The position numbers were made by a program, and so were the translations under genes. The notes under the pieces were generated by a model. That model was not told where the DNA came from. It ran no database searches and saw nothing but the letters and a program-made list of their open reading frames with translations. Shown here one piece after another: positions 52,815 through 62,006 of a stretch of 64,000 nucleotides of DNA. Position 1 is the stretch's first letter, and the number at the start of each line of letters is the position of its first letter. Origin of the DNA: Caulobacter mirabilis (GTDB lineage Bacteria > Pseudomonadota > Alphaproteobacteria > Caulobacterales > Caulobacteraceae); contig NZ_CP024201.1 in NCBI RefSeq assembly GCF_002749615.1, positions 1,984,001 through 2,048,000 on the forward strand, in the 5' to 3' direction.

Positions 52815-53159
52815 CTAGTCGGAGTACAGCGCCCGCACCTCGATCGGCAGGGTGATCGCCGTCGCCAGCCGGGTCGCCCAGTCCCGCGCCTCGTCGAGAG
52901 TCGCCACGTCGATGATGGTGAAGCCGCCGATATGTTCCTTGGTCTCGGCGAAGGGGCCGTCGGTGACGGCCGGCTTGCCGCGGCCGGTGCGGACCACGAA
53001 GGCCTGGCTGGGCGGCGTCAGGCCGACGGCCATCACCCGGACGCCGGCGGCGGTCATGTCGGCGTTGACCTTGGCCAGGTCGGCCAGGATCGGGTCGAGG
53101 ATCTCGGGCGGCGGGGGCGGGCCGTCGGGCTGGATGATGCTGAGGATGTAGCGGGTCAT
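52815..53159 (-). CDS. YCII-related protein
   Basis: The 114-residue protein has the YCII fold: MTRYILSIIQ at the N terminus, VRVMAVGLTPPSQAFVVRTG in the middle, then GPFAETKEHIGGFTIIDVAT and ATRLATAITLPIEVRAL. Such proteins occur as stand-alone units or with sigma-factor genes and have no settled function. An ECF sigma factor is often nearby in other genomes but is not present here. Confidence 0.9.
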   Translation of the reverse strand: MTRYILSIIQPDGPPPPPEILDPILADLAKVNADMTAAGVRVMAVGLTPPSQAFVVRTGRGKPAVTDGPFAETKEHIGGFTIIDVATLDEARDWATRLATAITLPIEVRALYSD

Positions 53160-53248
53160 GTCGATGGTCCTTCCGTTGAGCCGCCTGGGCGGCTGACGGC
53201 CGAAGGACGGAGCGGGGGACCGCCGGCCGACATTCGCAACCTCTCGCG

Positions 53249-54037
53249 TCAGTCTCCCGCCGCATAGATCATGATCCCCGTGGCCACCGACAGGTTCAGG
53301 CTGTCGGCGCGGCCGCGCATGGGGATCTTGACGTTGACGTCGCAGAGGGCCGCCAGCTCGGGCGTCAGGCCGGCCTGTTCGTTGCCCATCAGGACCAGGG
53401 AGGGGCGGCGATAGTCGGCGCTCTTGTGGTCGACCGTAGCGGTCAGCAGGGTGCCGACCACCGAACCCGGCCAGCGGTCGCGCCAGGCGATGAACTCAGC
53501 CTCGGCGGCCTTGGCGATCGGCACGGCGAAGATCGAACCCATCGTCGCCCGCACGGCCTCGACGGAGTAGGGGTCGCAGCAGTCGCCGACCAGGATCACC
53601 CCGCCGGCGCCGGCCGCGTCGGCCGTGCGGATGATGGTGCCCAGGTTGCCGGGGTCGCGCACGCGGTGCAGCCCGACCCAGACCTTGGCCGCCTGCGGCT
53701 CCAAGGTCTGCAGCGGCGTGAAGCGCTGGTCGAAGACGGCGAGCACGGCCTGCGGATTGTCCCGCTTGGCGATCTTCTCGAGGATCTCGCGATTGACCTC
53801 GATGACCTCGCCGCCGGCCTTCTCGGTCGCCGCGACGGCCCTGGTCAGCAGCGGATGGCCGTCGGCGTCCTTGCCGTAGAGCAGGATCTTCGGCGCGTGG
53901 CCCAGCTCGACCGCTTCGGTGACGATCTTCAGGCCCTCGGCCAGGAACTGGCCGCTCTCCTCGCGCGCCTTGCGCATGTGGAGAGCCTTCACCGCCTTGA
54001 CGGTGGGGTTGCTGTGGGAGGTGACGAGCCGGCTCAC
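53249..54037 (-). CDS. TrmH/SpoU-family RNA 2'-O-methyltransferase
   Basis: The 262-residue protein has an N-terminal substrate-binding domain (HSNPTVKAVKALHMRKARE) and a C-terminal knotted methyltransferase domain. The SPOUT motifs are LHRVRDPGNLGTIIRTADAA near 137-156, VLMGNEQAGLT near 221 and IPMRGRADSLNLSVATGIMI near 239. It probably methylates a ribose in rRNA or tRNA. The GTG start at 54037 overlaps the stop of the upstream methyltransferase gene (GTGA); a GTG three codons earlier is possible. Confidence 0.92.
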   Translation of the reverse strand: MSRLVTSHSNPTVKAVKALHMRKAREESGQFLAEGLKIVTEAVELGHAPKILLYGKDADGHPLLTRAVAATEKAGGEVIEVNREILEKIAKRDNPQAVLAVFDQRFTPLQTLEPQAAKVWVGLHRVRDPGNLGTIIRTADAAGAGGVILVGDCCDPYSVEAVRATMGSIFAVPIAKAAEAEFIAWRDRWPGSVVGTLLTATVDHKSADYRRPSLVLMGNEQAGLTPELAALCDVNVKIPMRGRADSLNLSVATGIMIYAAGD

Positions 54038-54924
54038 GAGGACCACCGCGCGAAGAAGGAGAGGCCGACCTGCCGCTCGCCGGCCTCCTCGACCAGGGCC
54101 AGCTCGCCCCAGTCGACGCGGCCGGGCCTGTTCACCGCCTCGGCGACCAGGCCGGCCATCGAGGCGCCCGAGATGCGGGCGGCGTAGGCGTTGAGGATCA
54201 GGAAGGAGGCGTCGTCCGACAGCAGGCCGCCGCACAGGCCGATCATCTCCGGCAGGTCCTCGAACAGGCGCCACACCTCGCCGTCCGGTCCGCGGCCGAA
54301 CTTCGGCGGATCCAGGATGATCCCGTCGTAGCGGTTGCCGCGGCGGTCCTCGCGCTGAACGAAGCGACGGGCGTCCTCGACGATCCAGCGGACGTTGGCG
54401 ACGCCGGACAGCTCGGCGTTCTCGCGGGCGCGCTGGACTGACTGTTTCGAGGCGTCGACGTGGGTCACCTGGGCGCCGGCCAGGGAGCAGACCAGGCTGG
54501 CGACGCCGGTGTAGCCGAACAGGTTCAGGATCTTCAGCGGTCGGCCGGCGGCGCGCTGACGAGCGTCCAGCCATTCCCAGTTGGCCGCCTGCTCGGGGAA
54601 GAAGGCCAGATGGCGGAAATTCGTGAAGCGGCCATGGAAGCGCGCCTGGTTCCAGGCCAACGCCCAGCTCTCGACCGGCTTGCCCTTGAAGCGCCAGCGG
54701 CCGGCTTCGTCCTCGTCGGTCGGGTCGAAGACGGCGTCGGCGCTATCCCAGGCCTTGGCGTCCAGGCGGGGCGTCCATAGGCACTGCGGCTCTGGCCGCA
54801 CGACGCGGTAGGGGCCGTAGCGCTCCAGCTTGCGGCCGCCGCCGCTGTCGAGCAGGGCGTAGTCCGCCCAGCCCGTGGTGCGCATCAGGCTGGGAGCGTC
54901 GGCGATGATCGGGCCTTGGGTCAT
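54034..54924 (-). CDS. Class I SAM-dependent rRNA methyltransferase, RlmI/RlmK-like
   Basis: The 296-residue protein has a Rossmann-fold methyltransferase: motif I ILNLFGYTGVASLVCSLAGA near residues 129-148, VTHVDASKQSVQRARENA, and the catalytic-like motif IILDPPKFGRGPDGEVW near 201-217. The domain order fits the RlmI/RlmK group that modifies 23S rRNA cytosine or guanine. The N-terminal region GGGRKLERYGPYRVVRPEPQ replaces the PUA domain of E. coli RlmI. It lies between a glycosyltransferase gene (17 bases upstream) and the TrmH-type gene, with which it overlaps. Confidence 0.88.
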   Translation of the reverse strand: MTQGPIIADAPSLMRTTGWADYALLDSGGGRKLERYGPYRVVRPEPQCLWTPRLDAKAWDSADAVFDPTDEDEAGRWRFKGKPVESWALAWNQARFHGRFTNFRHLAFFPEQAANWEWLDARQRAAGRPLKILNLFGYTGVASLVCSLAGAQVTHVDASKQSVQRARENAELSGVANVRWIVEDARRFVQREDRRGNRYDGIILDPPKFGRGPDGEVWRLFEDLPEMIGLCGGLLSDDASFLILNAYAARISGASMAGLVAEAVNRPGRVDWGELALVEEAGERQVGLSFFARWSS

Positions 54925-54941
54925 CGCCCGGCGGATACGGG

Positions 54942-56375
54942 TCAGGCGCGCGCCTGTCCAGTCCGCGCGCCGTGATCCGCTCGATGCGGGGTCTTGTCCC
55001 AGTGGTGCGGCTTGGTGAACAGCTGATAGATCGCGTGGGCCCCGGCGAGGGAATGCAGCGGCCAGTAGAAGGGCGCGATGAGCAGGTCGCGAACCCCCAC
55101 GGGACGTCCGGCGCGACGGCCGCCGACCACCGCGGCCAGGCCCGCGGCGATCCAGCCGAAACCGAACAGCCAAAGGTCCAGCGGCGTCACCCAGTCGATC
55201 TCGCCGGCCAGCCGGCCGAGGCCGCCGATGAGCGTCCAGGCGACCATGGGGCCGTGCAGCAGGGCGGCGGCGATGGCCACGCCCAGGGTGAGGAGCAGCG
55301 AGGCCGCGGCGCCGGTCCGCCAGTGCGGCGGGTTGCGAGCCTGGACTCCGAAGGTCTGCATGTAGCCCTTCACCCAGCGGGTCCGCTGCGGCAGCCATTC
55401 GCGCAGGTTCCGGGGCGGCGGCTCCAGCGTCGGGCGCTCCAGCATGCCGAGCTCGTAGCCCTCGGACGCCAGTCGAAAGCCCATGTCGGCGTCTTCGGTG
55501 ACGTTCCAGGCGTCCCACCCGCCGAGCGCCTTCAGGGGCTCGATCCGGAAGTGGTTGCTCGTGCCGCCGAGCGGAAAGGGCAGCCCGATGCGGACCAGGA
55601 ACGGCAGCACGACCTCGAACTGCACCGCGTATTCGAGGCCGAACTGGGCCGGAATGAAGCGGCGGTCGACGTCGATGCGCAACGGCGCCTGCAGGCAGGC
55701 CAGTCGCGGCGACCCGGTCGCGAACCGCGCCGCCGCCTCTCGCAGCTGGCCGGGGTCGGGACGATCCTCGGCGTCATAGATCGTGAGCAGATCTCCGGTC
55801 GCCAGCTCCAACGCCACGTTGCAGGCGCGGGGCTTGGTGCGCGGGTGGCCGGGCGGGGCGACGATCACCTCGATGAAGGACGGCAGGTCCAGCCGGTGCA
55901 GAGCCGCCAGGGTCGCCGTGTCGTCGGCCTCCAGCGCCACCAGCGCCTGAAGACGGTCTCGCGGGTAGTCGAGCGCCTCCAGGGCGGCGATCAGGTCTGG
56001 AGCGATGTCCGCCTCGCCGTAGAGCGGCGCGATGATGGTGTAGCGGGGCAGATCCGCCTCGTGGATCGGCGGCGGCGTGACCCCTTCGCGCGGCGTCAGG
56101 GCGGCGACGAGACGAAGTCCCGCGCCGAGGGTGAAGGCGACGAAAAACAGCGGATGCAGAATCGCCCAGGCCGTAGCCGGCGCCAGCAGCAGGCCGGCGA
56201 CCGGCAATCCGGCCGCGAGAAGGAGCAAGGTCCACTGCAGCCGATCGGGCGGGCAGGCCGCGCCGCGTCTGTGGAGCGTATCGGCGTCTCCGGCCAGCCT
56301 CGGCGCCGGTCTGCGAAGGACACGCGTGCGCTTGAGGCGGCGACGATGCGCCGTCAAATCGTCCTGCCAGGCCAT
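54942..56375 (-). CDS. BcsA/XagB-like processive glycosyltransferase
   Basis: The 477-residue membrane protein has two N-terminal helices near residues 47-90 and a GT2 core: YTIIAPLYGEADIAP near 112, VALEADD, LTIYDAEDRPDPGQ with the DxD near 195, GGTSNHFRIEPLKALGGWDA, TEDADMGFRLASEGY and the acceptor motif LPQRTRWVKGYMQTFG near 327. Four helices close the protein. This layout matches cellulose-synthase-like enzymes that polymerise and export a beta-glycan. No PilZ domain or bcsB-like partner is adjacent. It heads a minus-strand trio with two RNA methyltransferase genes. Confidence 0.88.
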   Translation of the reverse strand: MAWQDDLTAHRRRLKRTRVLRRPAPRLAGDADTLHRRGAACPPDRLQWTLLLLAAGLPVAGLLLAPATAWAILHPLFFVAFTLGAGLRLVAALTPREGVTPPPIHEADLPRYTIIAPLYGEADIAPDLIAALEALDYPRDRLQALVALEADDTATLAALHRLDLPSFIEVIVAPPGHPRTKPRACNVALELATGDLLTIYDAEDRPDPGQLREAAARFATGSPRLACLQAPLRIDVDRRFIPAQFGLEYAVQFEVVLPFLVRIGLPFPLGGTSNHFRIEPLKALGGWDAWNVTEDADMGFRLASEGYELGMLERPTLEPPPRNLREWLPQRTRWVKGYMQTFGVQARNPPHWRTGAAASLLLTLGVAIAAALLHGPMVAWTLIGGLGRLAGEIDWVTPLDLWLFGFGWIAAGLAAVVGGRRAGRPVGVRDLLIAPFYWPLHSLAGAHAIYQLFTKPHHWDKTPHRADHGARTGQARA

Positions 56376-56439
56376 GCACTCCCCCGGTCGCCGCCCAGCC
56401 GCGACTCAAGGGAGGCGCACGAATGCGCGTCAAGAGGGA

Positions 56440-56451
56440 ATCGTTAACGAT
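56440..56451. promoter_or_regulatory. Candidate operator palindrome upstream of the TetR/BtuFCD unit
   Basis: ATCGTTAACGAT is a perfect 12-base palindrome in the 161-base gap between the divergent glycosyltransferase and TetR genes. A GAATC (GANTC, CcrM-type) overlaps its left edge. It could be the TetR operator; GTTAAC also resembles a CtrA half-site. Confidence 0.45.
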
Positions 56452-56536
56452 GCAACCAAAAGCTGTCGCGCGGCGGTTTGGCCGCTTGCCGCCCCCAGGT
56501 GATTGCCGTTTAGTGTCCTAAGGGGAACGCCAGGGG

Positions 56537-57184
56537 ATGAGCCGAGTCGTGACAACGACCTTGAAGAAGCCGCAGCGATCTGCACGTAAACCGAAGGGCG
56601 ACGGCCACCTGCGGCGGGGGGAAATCCTGCAGGCGGCCGAGCGGATCTTCATCGCCGAAGGTTATCATGGCGCGACGATCCGCAAGATCGCGGATGAAGT
56701 CGGCGTCTCGTCGACGGCGCTGTACATGCACTTTCGGGACAAGGACGAGATCCTGCTCGAGATCTGCGACGGCGCGATCGAACAACTGTTGAACATCAAT
56801 CTGGAGATTTCCGCCCGGCCGATCGACGCGGTCGCTCGCGTGCGGCTGATGCTCGACGCCTACATGGCCTTCGCGATGGATAATCCGAACGCCTACCAGC
56901 TGGTGTTCTGCGGCCCGGCCGGCGTGCTGTCGGAAGCGAAACAGGCTGCGACCCAGGCGCTGGGCGATCGCTGCTACGAGAAGTTCGTCGGCGTGGTGCG
57001 CGAGATCGGCGCTTCCGGGCGTCTGCGCACGGGAACCGTGGACAGCGCCGCCCAGTCGATGTGGGCGGCCTGTCACGGCCTTGTGTCGCTGCTGCTGACC
57101 AAGTCGGGCTTCAACTGGGCGCCGGCCGACGAACTCCGCGCGGTGCTGCTCGACGGCCTGCTGTACGGTCTCGTCACGGACTGA
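56537..57184 (+). CDS. TetR-family regulator of the BtuFCD-like operon
   Basis: The 215-residue protein has a TetR DNA-binding domain at residues about 25-70 (EILQAAERIFIAEGYHGATI, VGVSSTALYMHFRDKDEILL) and a C-terminal domain of the TetR_C33/WHG type. It has a basic N-terminal extension of about 24 residues. Four bases separate its stop from the next start, so it is the first gene of the uptake operon. Confidence 0.92.
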   Translation: MSRVVTTTLKKPQRSARKPKGDGHLRRGEILQAAERIFIAEGYHGATIRKIADEVGVSSTALYMHFRDKDEILLEICDGAIEQLLNINLEISARPIDAVARVRLMLDAYMAFAMDNPNAYQLVFCGPAGVLSEAKQAATQALGDRCYEKFVGVVREIGASGRLRTGTVDSAAQSMWAACHGLVSLLLTKSGFNWAPADELRAVLLDGLLYGLVTD

Positions 57185-57188
57185 TCCC

Positions 57189-57995
57189 ATGCCGGCGCCG
57201 CTTCGTTACGCCGTCGCTCTGGCGGCGGGGCTGGCGCTCGCAGGGCCGGCTTCGGCCTCGCCCCGCGTGATGTCGCTGGACAGTTGCGCGGACCAGTATG
57301 TCGTGGCCTTGAGCCCGCGCGAGGCGATCGTCGGCGTGTCCGCCCGGGCCGACGACCCGGACTCCTACATGCATGCTCAGGCAAAGGGGTTGCCCATCCG
57401 TCGCGCGACCACCGAGACCGTCCTGAGCCTCAAGCCGGACGTCGTGGTCCGCTACTGGGGCGGCGACGCCCGGATCGGCGAGGCGCTCGACCGTCGCGGG
57501 ATCAAGGTCGTCAGGATCGAGGACGCCACGGACTTTGCGACCGTTCGCGCCAATGTCAGGGGCGTGGCGGCCGCGCTGGGCCAGCAGCCTCGCGGCGAGG
57601 CCCTGATCGCCGACATGGACGCGCGGCTGGCGCGGTCGAAGGACGCGTGGGGCGGCCGCAAGGCCCTGTACCTGACGCCCAGCGGCTACACCTCGGGCGG
57701 CGGCACCCTGATGGACGCCATGCTGCGGGCGGCCGGACTAACCAATCTGGTATCGGGCGCCGCCTGGGAGCCGATCCCGCTGGAGACCCTGGTGCGCGAC
57801 ACGCCGGCCGCCTTCGTCCTGGGTTTCTTCAAGGATGTCTCGACCGCGATGACCCGCTGGGGACCGGGGCGGCACCAGGCGCTGCGCAAACGGCTGGAGG
57901 GGCGCACCGTCGCCTCGCTGCCGGGGTCGATGATCGGCTGCCCGGCCTGGTTCATCGGCGAAGGCGTCGAGACCATCGCCGAGGCGGCCCGATGA
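57189..57995 (+). CDS. Periplasmic substrate-binding protein, BtuF/FepB family
   Basis: The 268-residue protein has a signal peptide (YAVALAAGLALAGPASASP) and a class III binding-protein fold. VMSLDSCADQYVVALSPREA opens the first lobe, TTETVLSLKPDVVVRYWGG follows, then a long connecting helix. The second lobe includes ALYLTPSGYTSGGGTLMDAM. The ligand is probably vitamin B12, haem or a ferric siderophore. Its stop overlaps the permease ATG by four bases. Confidence 0.9.
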   Translation: MPAPLRYAVALAAGLALAGPASASPRVMSLDSCADQYVVALSPREAIVGVSARADDPDSYMHAQAKGLPIRRATTETVLSLKPDVVVRYWGGDARIGEALDRRGIKVVRIEDATDFATVRANVRGVAAALGQQPRGEALIADMDARLARSKDAWGGRKALYLTPSGYTSGGGTLMDAMLRAAGLTNLVSGAAWEPIPLETLVRDTPAAFVLGFFKDVSTAMTRWGPGRHQALRKRLEGRTVASLPGSMIGCPAWFIGEGVETIAEAAR

Positions 57996-58978
57996 CCGGC
58001 CGTTCGGGATCGATTCTGCTGGCGGTCCTGCTGACCCTCGTCCTGGTCCTGGCGTTGCTGGCCGGGGAGACCGCGCTGACGCCGGGCGAGTATCTGCAGG
58101 CGCTGACCGCCCCGGCCTCCTCGGCCGGCGAGATCCTGTGGACCCTGCGGGCGCCGCGAGCGGTCACGGCCGCCTTGGTCGGCGCGGCGTTGGGGCTGGC
58201 GGGCGCGGCGTTGCAAGGTCTGCTGCGCAATCCGCTGGCCGATCCGGGCGTGCTGGGCGTATCGGCCAGCGCCGGCCTCGGCGCGGGGCTGGCGATCATG
58301 TTCGGCCTGGCCGCCATCCCCTGGGCGATCGAGAGCTCGGCCCTGGCCGGCGCGCTGATCGCCGGCGTGGTTGTGGTCGCCCTGGCCGCCCGGTTCCGCG
58401 AGCCGGAGGCGCTGATCCTGCTCGGCGTCTCGATCTCGGCCTTCGCCGGAGCGCTGACCTCGCTGGTCTACAACTTCGCCGCCTCGCCGGTGCAGGCGAC
58501 CGAGGTGCTGAACTGGATGCTCGGCTCGGTGGCCAACCGCGACTGGCCCGACGTCCTGCGCCTGGCGCCGGTCCTGGCGGCCGGGGCGGGCCTGGTCGCC
58601 TGGTCGGCCGGCGGCCTGCGCATGCTGACCCTGGGTGAGGAGACGGCGGCGCTGTCCGGCCTGCCCATGGCGCGGCTGCGCGCGGCCGCCGTCGGCGGCG
58701 CGGCCATCCTGGCCGGGGCGGCGGTGGCCAGCGCCGGCGTCATCGGCTTCGTCGGCCTGGCCGCCCCGCATCTGGTGAGGCGGCGCGCGGGGGACGATCC
58801 GGCCCGGACCCTGCTGCCCTCGGCGCTGGCCGGCGCGATCCTGCTGGTCCTGGCCGATCTGGCGGCGCGGGTCATTCCGACGGAGCAGGAACTCAAGCTC
58901 GGGGTGGTCACAGCCCTGTTCGGCGCGCCGCTGTTCGCCCTGGTCGCCTGGCGCGCCTCGCGGAGCTGGCGGCGATGA
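57992..58978 (+). CDS. FecCD-family permease (BtuC-like)
   Basis: The 328-residue protein has about ten membrane helices and the FecCD hallmarks LRAPRAVTAALVGAALGLAG near residues 50-69, LRNPLADPGVLGVSASAGLG near 79-98 and the ATPase-contact region VGLAAPHLVRR near 253. Together with the flanking genes it forms a B12/siderophore-type importer. The ATG opening MTGRSGSI overlaps the binding-protein stop. Confidence 0.94.
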   Translation: MTGRSGSILLAVLLTLVLVLALLAGETALTPGEYLQALTAPASSAGEILWTLRAPRAVTAALVGAALGLAGAALQGLLRNPLADPGVLGVSASAGLGAGLAIMFGLAAIPWAIESSALAGALIAGVVVVALAARFREPEALILLGVSISAFAGALTSLVYNFAASPVQATEVLNWMLGSVANRDWPDVLRLAPVLAAGAGLVAWSAGGLRMLTLGEETAALSGLPMARLRAAAVGGAAILAGAAVASAGVIGFVGLAAPHLVRRRAGDDPARTLLPSALAGAILLVLADLAARVIPTEQELKLGVVTALFGAPLFALVAWRASRSWRR

Positions 58979-59751
58979 ACGGCGCGGCCTTGAAGGGAGC
59001 GGCCTGGGAGATCGAGGGCCTGGTCGTGCGCCAGGGCGGCCACAGGGCGCTGGACGGCGCCGGCCTCGTCGTCCGTCCGGGCGAGGTGCTGGGCGTGCTC
59101 GGGCCCAACGGCTCGGGCAAGACCACCCTGCTGCGCGCGGGGCTGGGTCTGCTCAGGGCCGAGGCGGGCGCCGCGCGCCTGTCCGGACGGCCCGTCGCGG
59201 CGCTGTCCGAACCGGAGCGAGCCCGCCTGGCCGGCTATCTGCCGCAGGAACGCCGCGTCGGCTGGAACCTGGCCGCGCTGGAGATCGCCGCCTTGGGCGC
59301 GCCCGATCTGCCCGTGGCCCGGGCCCGCGCGATCGCCGCCGAGGCGCTGGGGCGCGTGGGCCTGGCCGGCTTCGAGCGCCGCGGGGTGCTGGACATGTCC
59401 GGCGGGGAGCGGGCGAGGGTGCTGCTGGCCCGGCTGCTGGCGACGCGCGCGCCGCTGCTGATCGCCGACGAGCCGGCCGCCGGCCTCGACCCCGACGCCC
59501 AGTTCCTGACCCTCGACCTGCTGCGGCAGGAGGCGGCGCGGGGCGCGGCGGTGGTCGTCACCCTGCACGACCTGACCCTGGCGGCCCGGGGCTGCGACCG
59601 GCTGCTGATCCTGAAGGGCGGCCGGGTCGCCGCCGAGGGACCGCCGGCCGAGGCGCTGTCGCCCGCGGTGCTTCGGCAGGCGTTCGGCCTCGACGGCGAG
59701 CTGATCCAGACGCCGGCCGGACCGGTGGTCGCGGCGCGGCGTCTGGCCTGA
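58975..59751 (+). CDS. ABC transporter ATPase (BtuD/FecE-like)
   Basis: The 258-residue ATPase has Walker A LGPNGSGKTTLLRAGLGLLR near residues 43-62, the signature LDMSGGERARVLLARLLATR near 138-157, Walker B LLIADEPAAGLD and the switch VVVTLHDLTLAARGCDRLLI. Its ATG overlaps the permease stop. It completes the TetR-BtuFCD unit and converges with the transglycosylase gene five bases away. Confidence 0.95.
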   Translation: MNGAALKGAAWEIEGLVVRQGGHRALDGAGLVVRPGEVLGVLGPNGSGKTTLLRAGLGLLRAEAGAARLSGRPVAALSEPERARLAGYLPQERRVGWNLAALEIAALGAPDLPVARARAIAAEALGRVGLAGFERRGVLDMSGGERARVLLARLLATRAPLLIADEPAAGLDPDAQFLTLDLLRQEAARGAAVVVTLHDLTLAARGCDRLLILKGGRVAAEGPPAEALSPAVLRQAFGLDGELIQTPAGPVVAARRLA

Positions 59752-59756
59752 CGGAT

Positions 59757-61880
59757 CTACTGCGGGTCGCTGGTCCCCGTCGCGCCTTCCGGGCGGTTGT
59801 AGGGGAAAGCCGATCCGCCTGGGACGTATGGCTGCGGGCCGCTGGGCAGCAGGGTCGGCTTGGTCCCGCGATTGATTTCCTGGCTCAGGACCAGCGGCGT
59901 GCTGCCGCCGTTCAGCCGGGCGCGATAGACCATCATCGTCTCGGTGGTCCGCATGACGTAGTTGCGCGTCTCCGAGAAGGGGATGCATTCGATGAAGTCG
60001 AGGGCGTCGGTGCTGGCTCCGCGCGGATCGCTGCAGATCTGGATCCACTGCAGCGGGCGACCCGGCCCGGCGTTGTAGCCGGCGGCCGCCATCACGTAGC
60101 TGCCGCCGAAGTTGCCGATGATGTCGCCCAGGTACCGCGCGCCGAGCCGCATGTTGTATTCGGCCTCGTAGAGGCGGCTCTCGACATAGTCGTCGCCCAG
60201 CTTGCGGGCCACGACCCGCGCGGTGCTGGGCAGCAGCTGCATCATGCCGCGGGCGTCGGCGCTGGACCGGGCGCGGGGATCGAAGTTGCTCTCCTGCCGG
60301 GTGATCGACAGCACGAAGGCCTTCTCGGCGTCGCCGGGCGCCTCGCGGTAGTTCAGCAGCGGATAGCCGCGCTCGGGCATGATCATGCCGCGCTGGGCGG
60401 CCGTGCGGATCACCCGCATGGCGGTGTCGAAGTCGCCGTAGCCGCGGGCCAGGTCGTAGAGCAGGGCGCACTCCGCCGCCGTGGGCAGGGTGTCGTCCAG
60501 GTGCAGGGTGAAGACCTTGAAGGTGTCGCGGTTGCCGCTCTCGACCAGGACACGGATCGCCCGGACCAGCTCGCGGCCCTCGAAGCGGGCGCGGTCGGCC
60601 TGGGTGACGGCGGGGTCCTTGCCCAGGGTCAGGGTCTTGATCCCGGCCTTTTCGCCGGCCAGCTGGCCGTAGAAGGTCGTGTAGAACTCGGCGGCCTGGC
60701 GATAGAAGCCCTGCGCCTCGGACGGCTTGTTCAGCGCTTCGGCGGCGCGGCCCTGCCAGTACAGCGCCCGGCTGCGGGTCAGCGGCGAGGTGCCGGCGCC
60801 CGCCAGGACGGCGAAATGCCGCTCGGCCGCCTTGGCGTCGCGCAGGCGGGTGAGAGCGATCCAGCCCGCGTAGAACTCGGCTTCCGAGGCCTCGACGCCG
60901 ACCGTCGCCCCGGTGCTGCCGGCGATATGGTAGGCCGCCTGGCTGTCGCCGGCCTGCAGGGCGTCGACCACCATCCGCTTGCGGCCGTTGGTCCAGACGC
61001 GTCCGCCCAGCTCGTTGGTCGGAGCGGGCTTGAGGCCGCGGGCGAGGCTGCGCGCCGAGCTGTCCAGCCCTTGGCGGCGGAAGTAGTCAGCCTGTTCGGA
61101 GATCAGACCCGGATCCTGGCGCTGCTCGTGGGTCATCGCCGCGACCAGGTCGTTCGCCGTGCGCTGGTTGGCGCGGAAGGCGAGGCGGGCCTCGCCGACC
61201 TGGCGGTAGGGGCCGATCAGCTGCGAGACATGGTCGCGCGCCGCCGGTCCCTGCGGCCCGTAGAGCAGGACGTCGGCGCGGCGGAGGTGATCGTCCTCGG
61301 TCAGGTACTGGCCGAAGCGGGCGCGCATGGAGCGCTGCGGATCGGCCTCGAACAGCTTCTCGCGCCACCAGCGGCGGACCAGGTCGCGGGCTTCGGTCTC
61401 CTTGCCGGTCGCGCGGTAGGCGCCGGCCAGGGCGATGGCGCCTTCGGCCGTCTCCGGTTCGACGCCGCCGAACCAGGCGACGATGCGGTCGGGACCCAGG
61501 CCCGAGGTCTCGAGCAGCTTCTCGGCGGCGGCCTGGCGCTTGGCCTGGCGCGGCCAGCCGTTCAGGTCGCGACGCGCGGCGTCGGCCTCGAAGAAGCTCA
61601 GCGATTCGGGGAATCGGTCGACCAGGGCCCACAGCGCGATCTTCCTGGCCGTGGCGTCCTGGATCGAATCCATCGCCATCCGGATGTTGGCCGCCGAGGT
61701 TCCGTTGAGCGCCGCGCGCAGGTTGGCGGCGTCCATGTCGGAAACGCGCTGACCATAGGCGGTCTGAGGCGTGGACACGGTTTGCGGCGTACTGACGCCG
61801 GCCGGTTGGGCCGCCGCCGCGCTCGCCAATATCGCGGTCAGAACCGCCCCCGTCCCCCACTTCCGACCGATCAACGCCAA
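59757..61880 (-). CDS. Soluble lytic murein transglycosylase
   Basis: The 707-residue protein is a Slt-type enzyme. A signal peptide (ALIGRKWGTGAVLTAILASA) is followed by a long alpha-superhelical region of about 500 residues. The catalytic SLT domain has the glutamate in SITRQESNFDPRARSSADAR near residue 535 and GMMQLLPSTARVVA, then AAAGYNAGPGRPLQWIQ. It cleaves peptidoglycan to anhydromuropeptides in the periplasm. The start is a TTG with AGGAG eight bases upstream; a GTG nine codons earlier is an alternative, and no suitable ATG precedes the leader. Confidence 0.9.
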   Translation of the reverse strand: MALIGRKWGTGAVLTAILASAAAAQPAGVSTPQTVSTPQTAYGQRVSDMDAANLRAALNGTSAANIRMAMDSIQDATARKIALWALVDRFPESLSFFEADAARRDLNGWPRQAKRQAAAEKLLETSGLGPDRIVAWFGGVEPETAEGAIALAGAYRATGKETEARDLVRRWWREKLFEADPQRSMRARFGQYLTEDDHLRRADVLLYGPQGPAARDHVSQLIGPYRQVGEARLAFRANQRTANDLVAAMTHEQRQDPGLISEQADYFRRQGLDSSARSLARGLKPAPTNELGGRVWTNGRKRMVVDALQAGDSQAAYHIAGSTGATVGVEASEAEFYAGWIALTRLRDAKAAERHFAVLAGAGTSPLTRSRALYWQGRAAEALNKPSEAQGFYRQAAEFYTTFYGQLAGEKAGIKTLTLGKDPAVTQADRARFEGRELVRAIRVLVESGNRDTFKVFTLHLDDTLPTAAECALLYDLARGYGDFDTAMRVIRTAAQRGMIMPERGYPLLNYREAPGDAEKAFVLSITRQESNFDPRARSSADARGMMQLLPSTARVVARKLGDDYVESRLYEAEYNMRLGARYLGDIIGNFGGSYVMAAAGYNAGPGRPLQWIQICSDPRGASTDALDFIECIPFSETRNYVMRTTETMMVYRARLNGGSTPLVLSQEINRGTKPTLLPSGPQPYVPGGSAFPYNRPEGATGTSDPQ

Positions 61881-62006
61881 ACCTTCGTCTCCTGAGCGAT
61901 TCACACGCGCGAGCCATTGCTTCGGCCCGGCGGGGGGACATATTGTCCGCGCCCTCTCCATAGCCGCAATCGAAAGCGGCGATCTCACGGCCTTTTGCGA
62001 CACGTC

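Noticed and set aside
56376-56536. Cobalamin riboswitch upstream of the BtuFCD-like operon
   Set aside because: I saw no B12-box-like conserved segment in the 161-base gap, and a TetR gene leads the operon.
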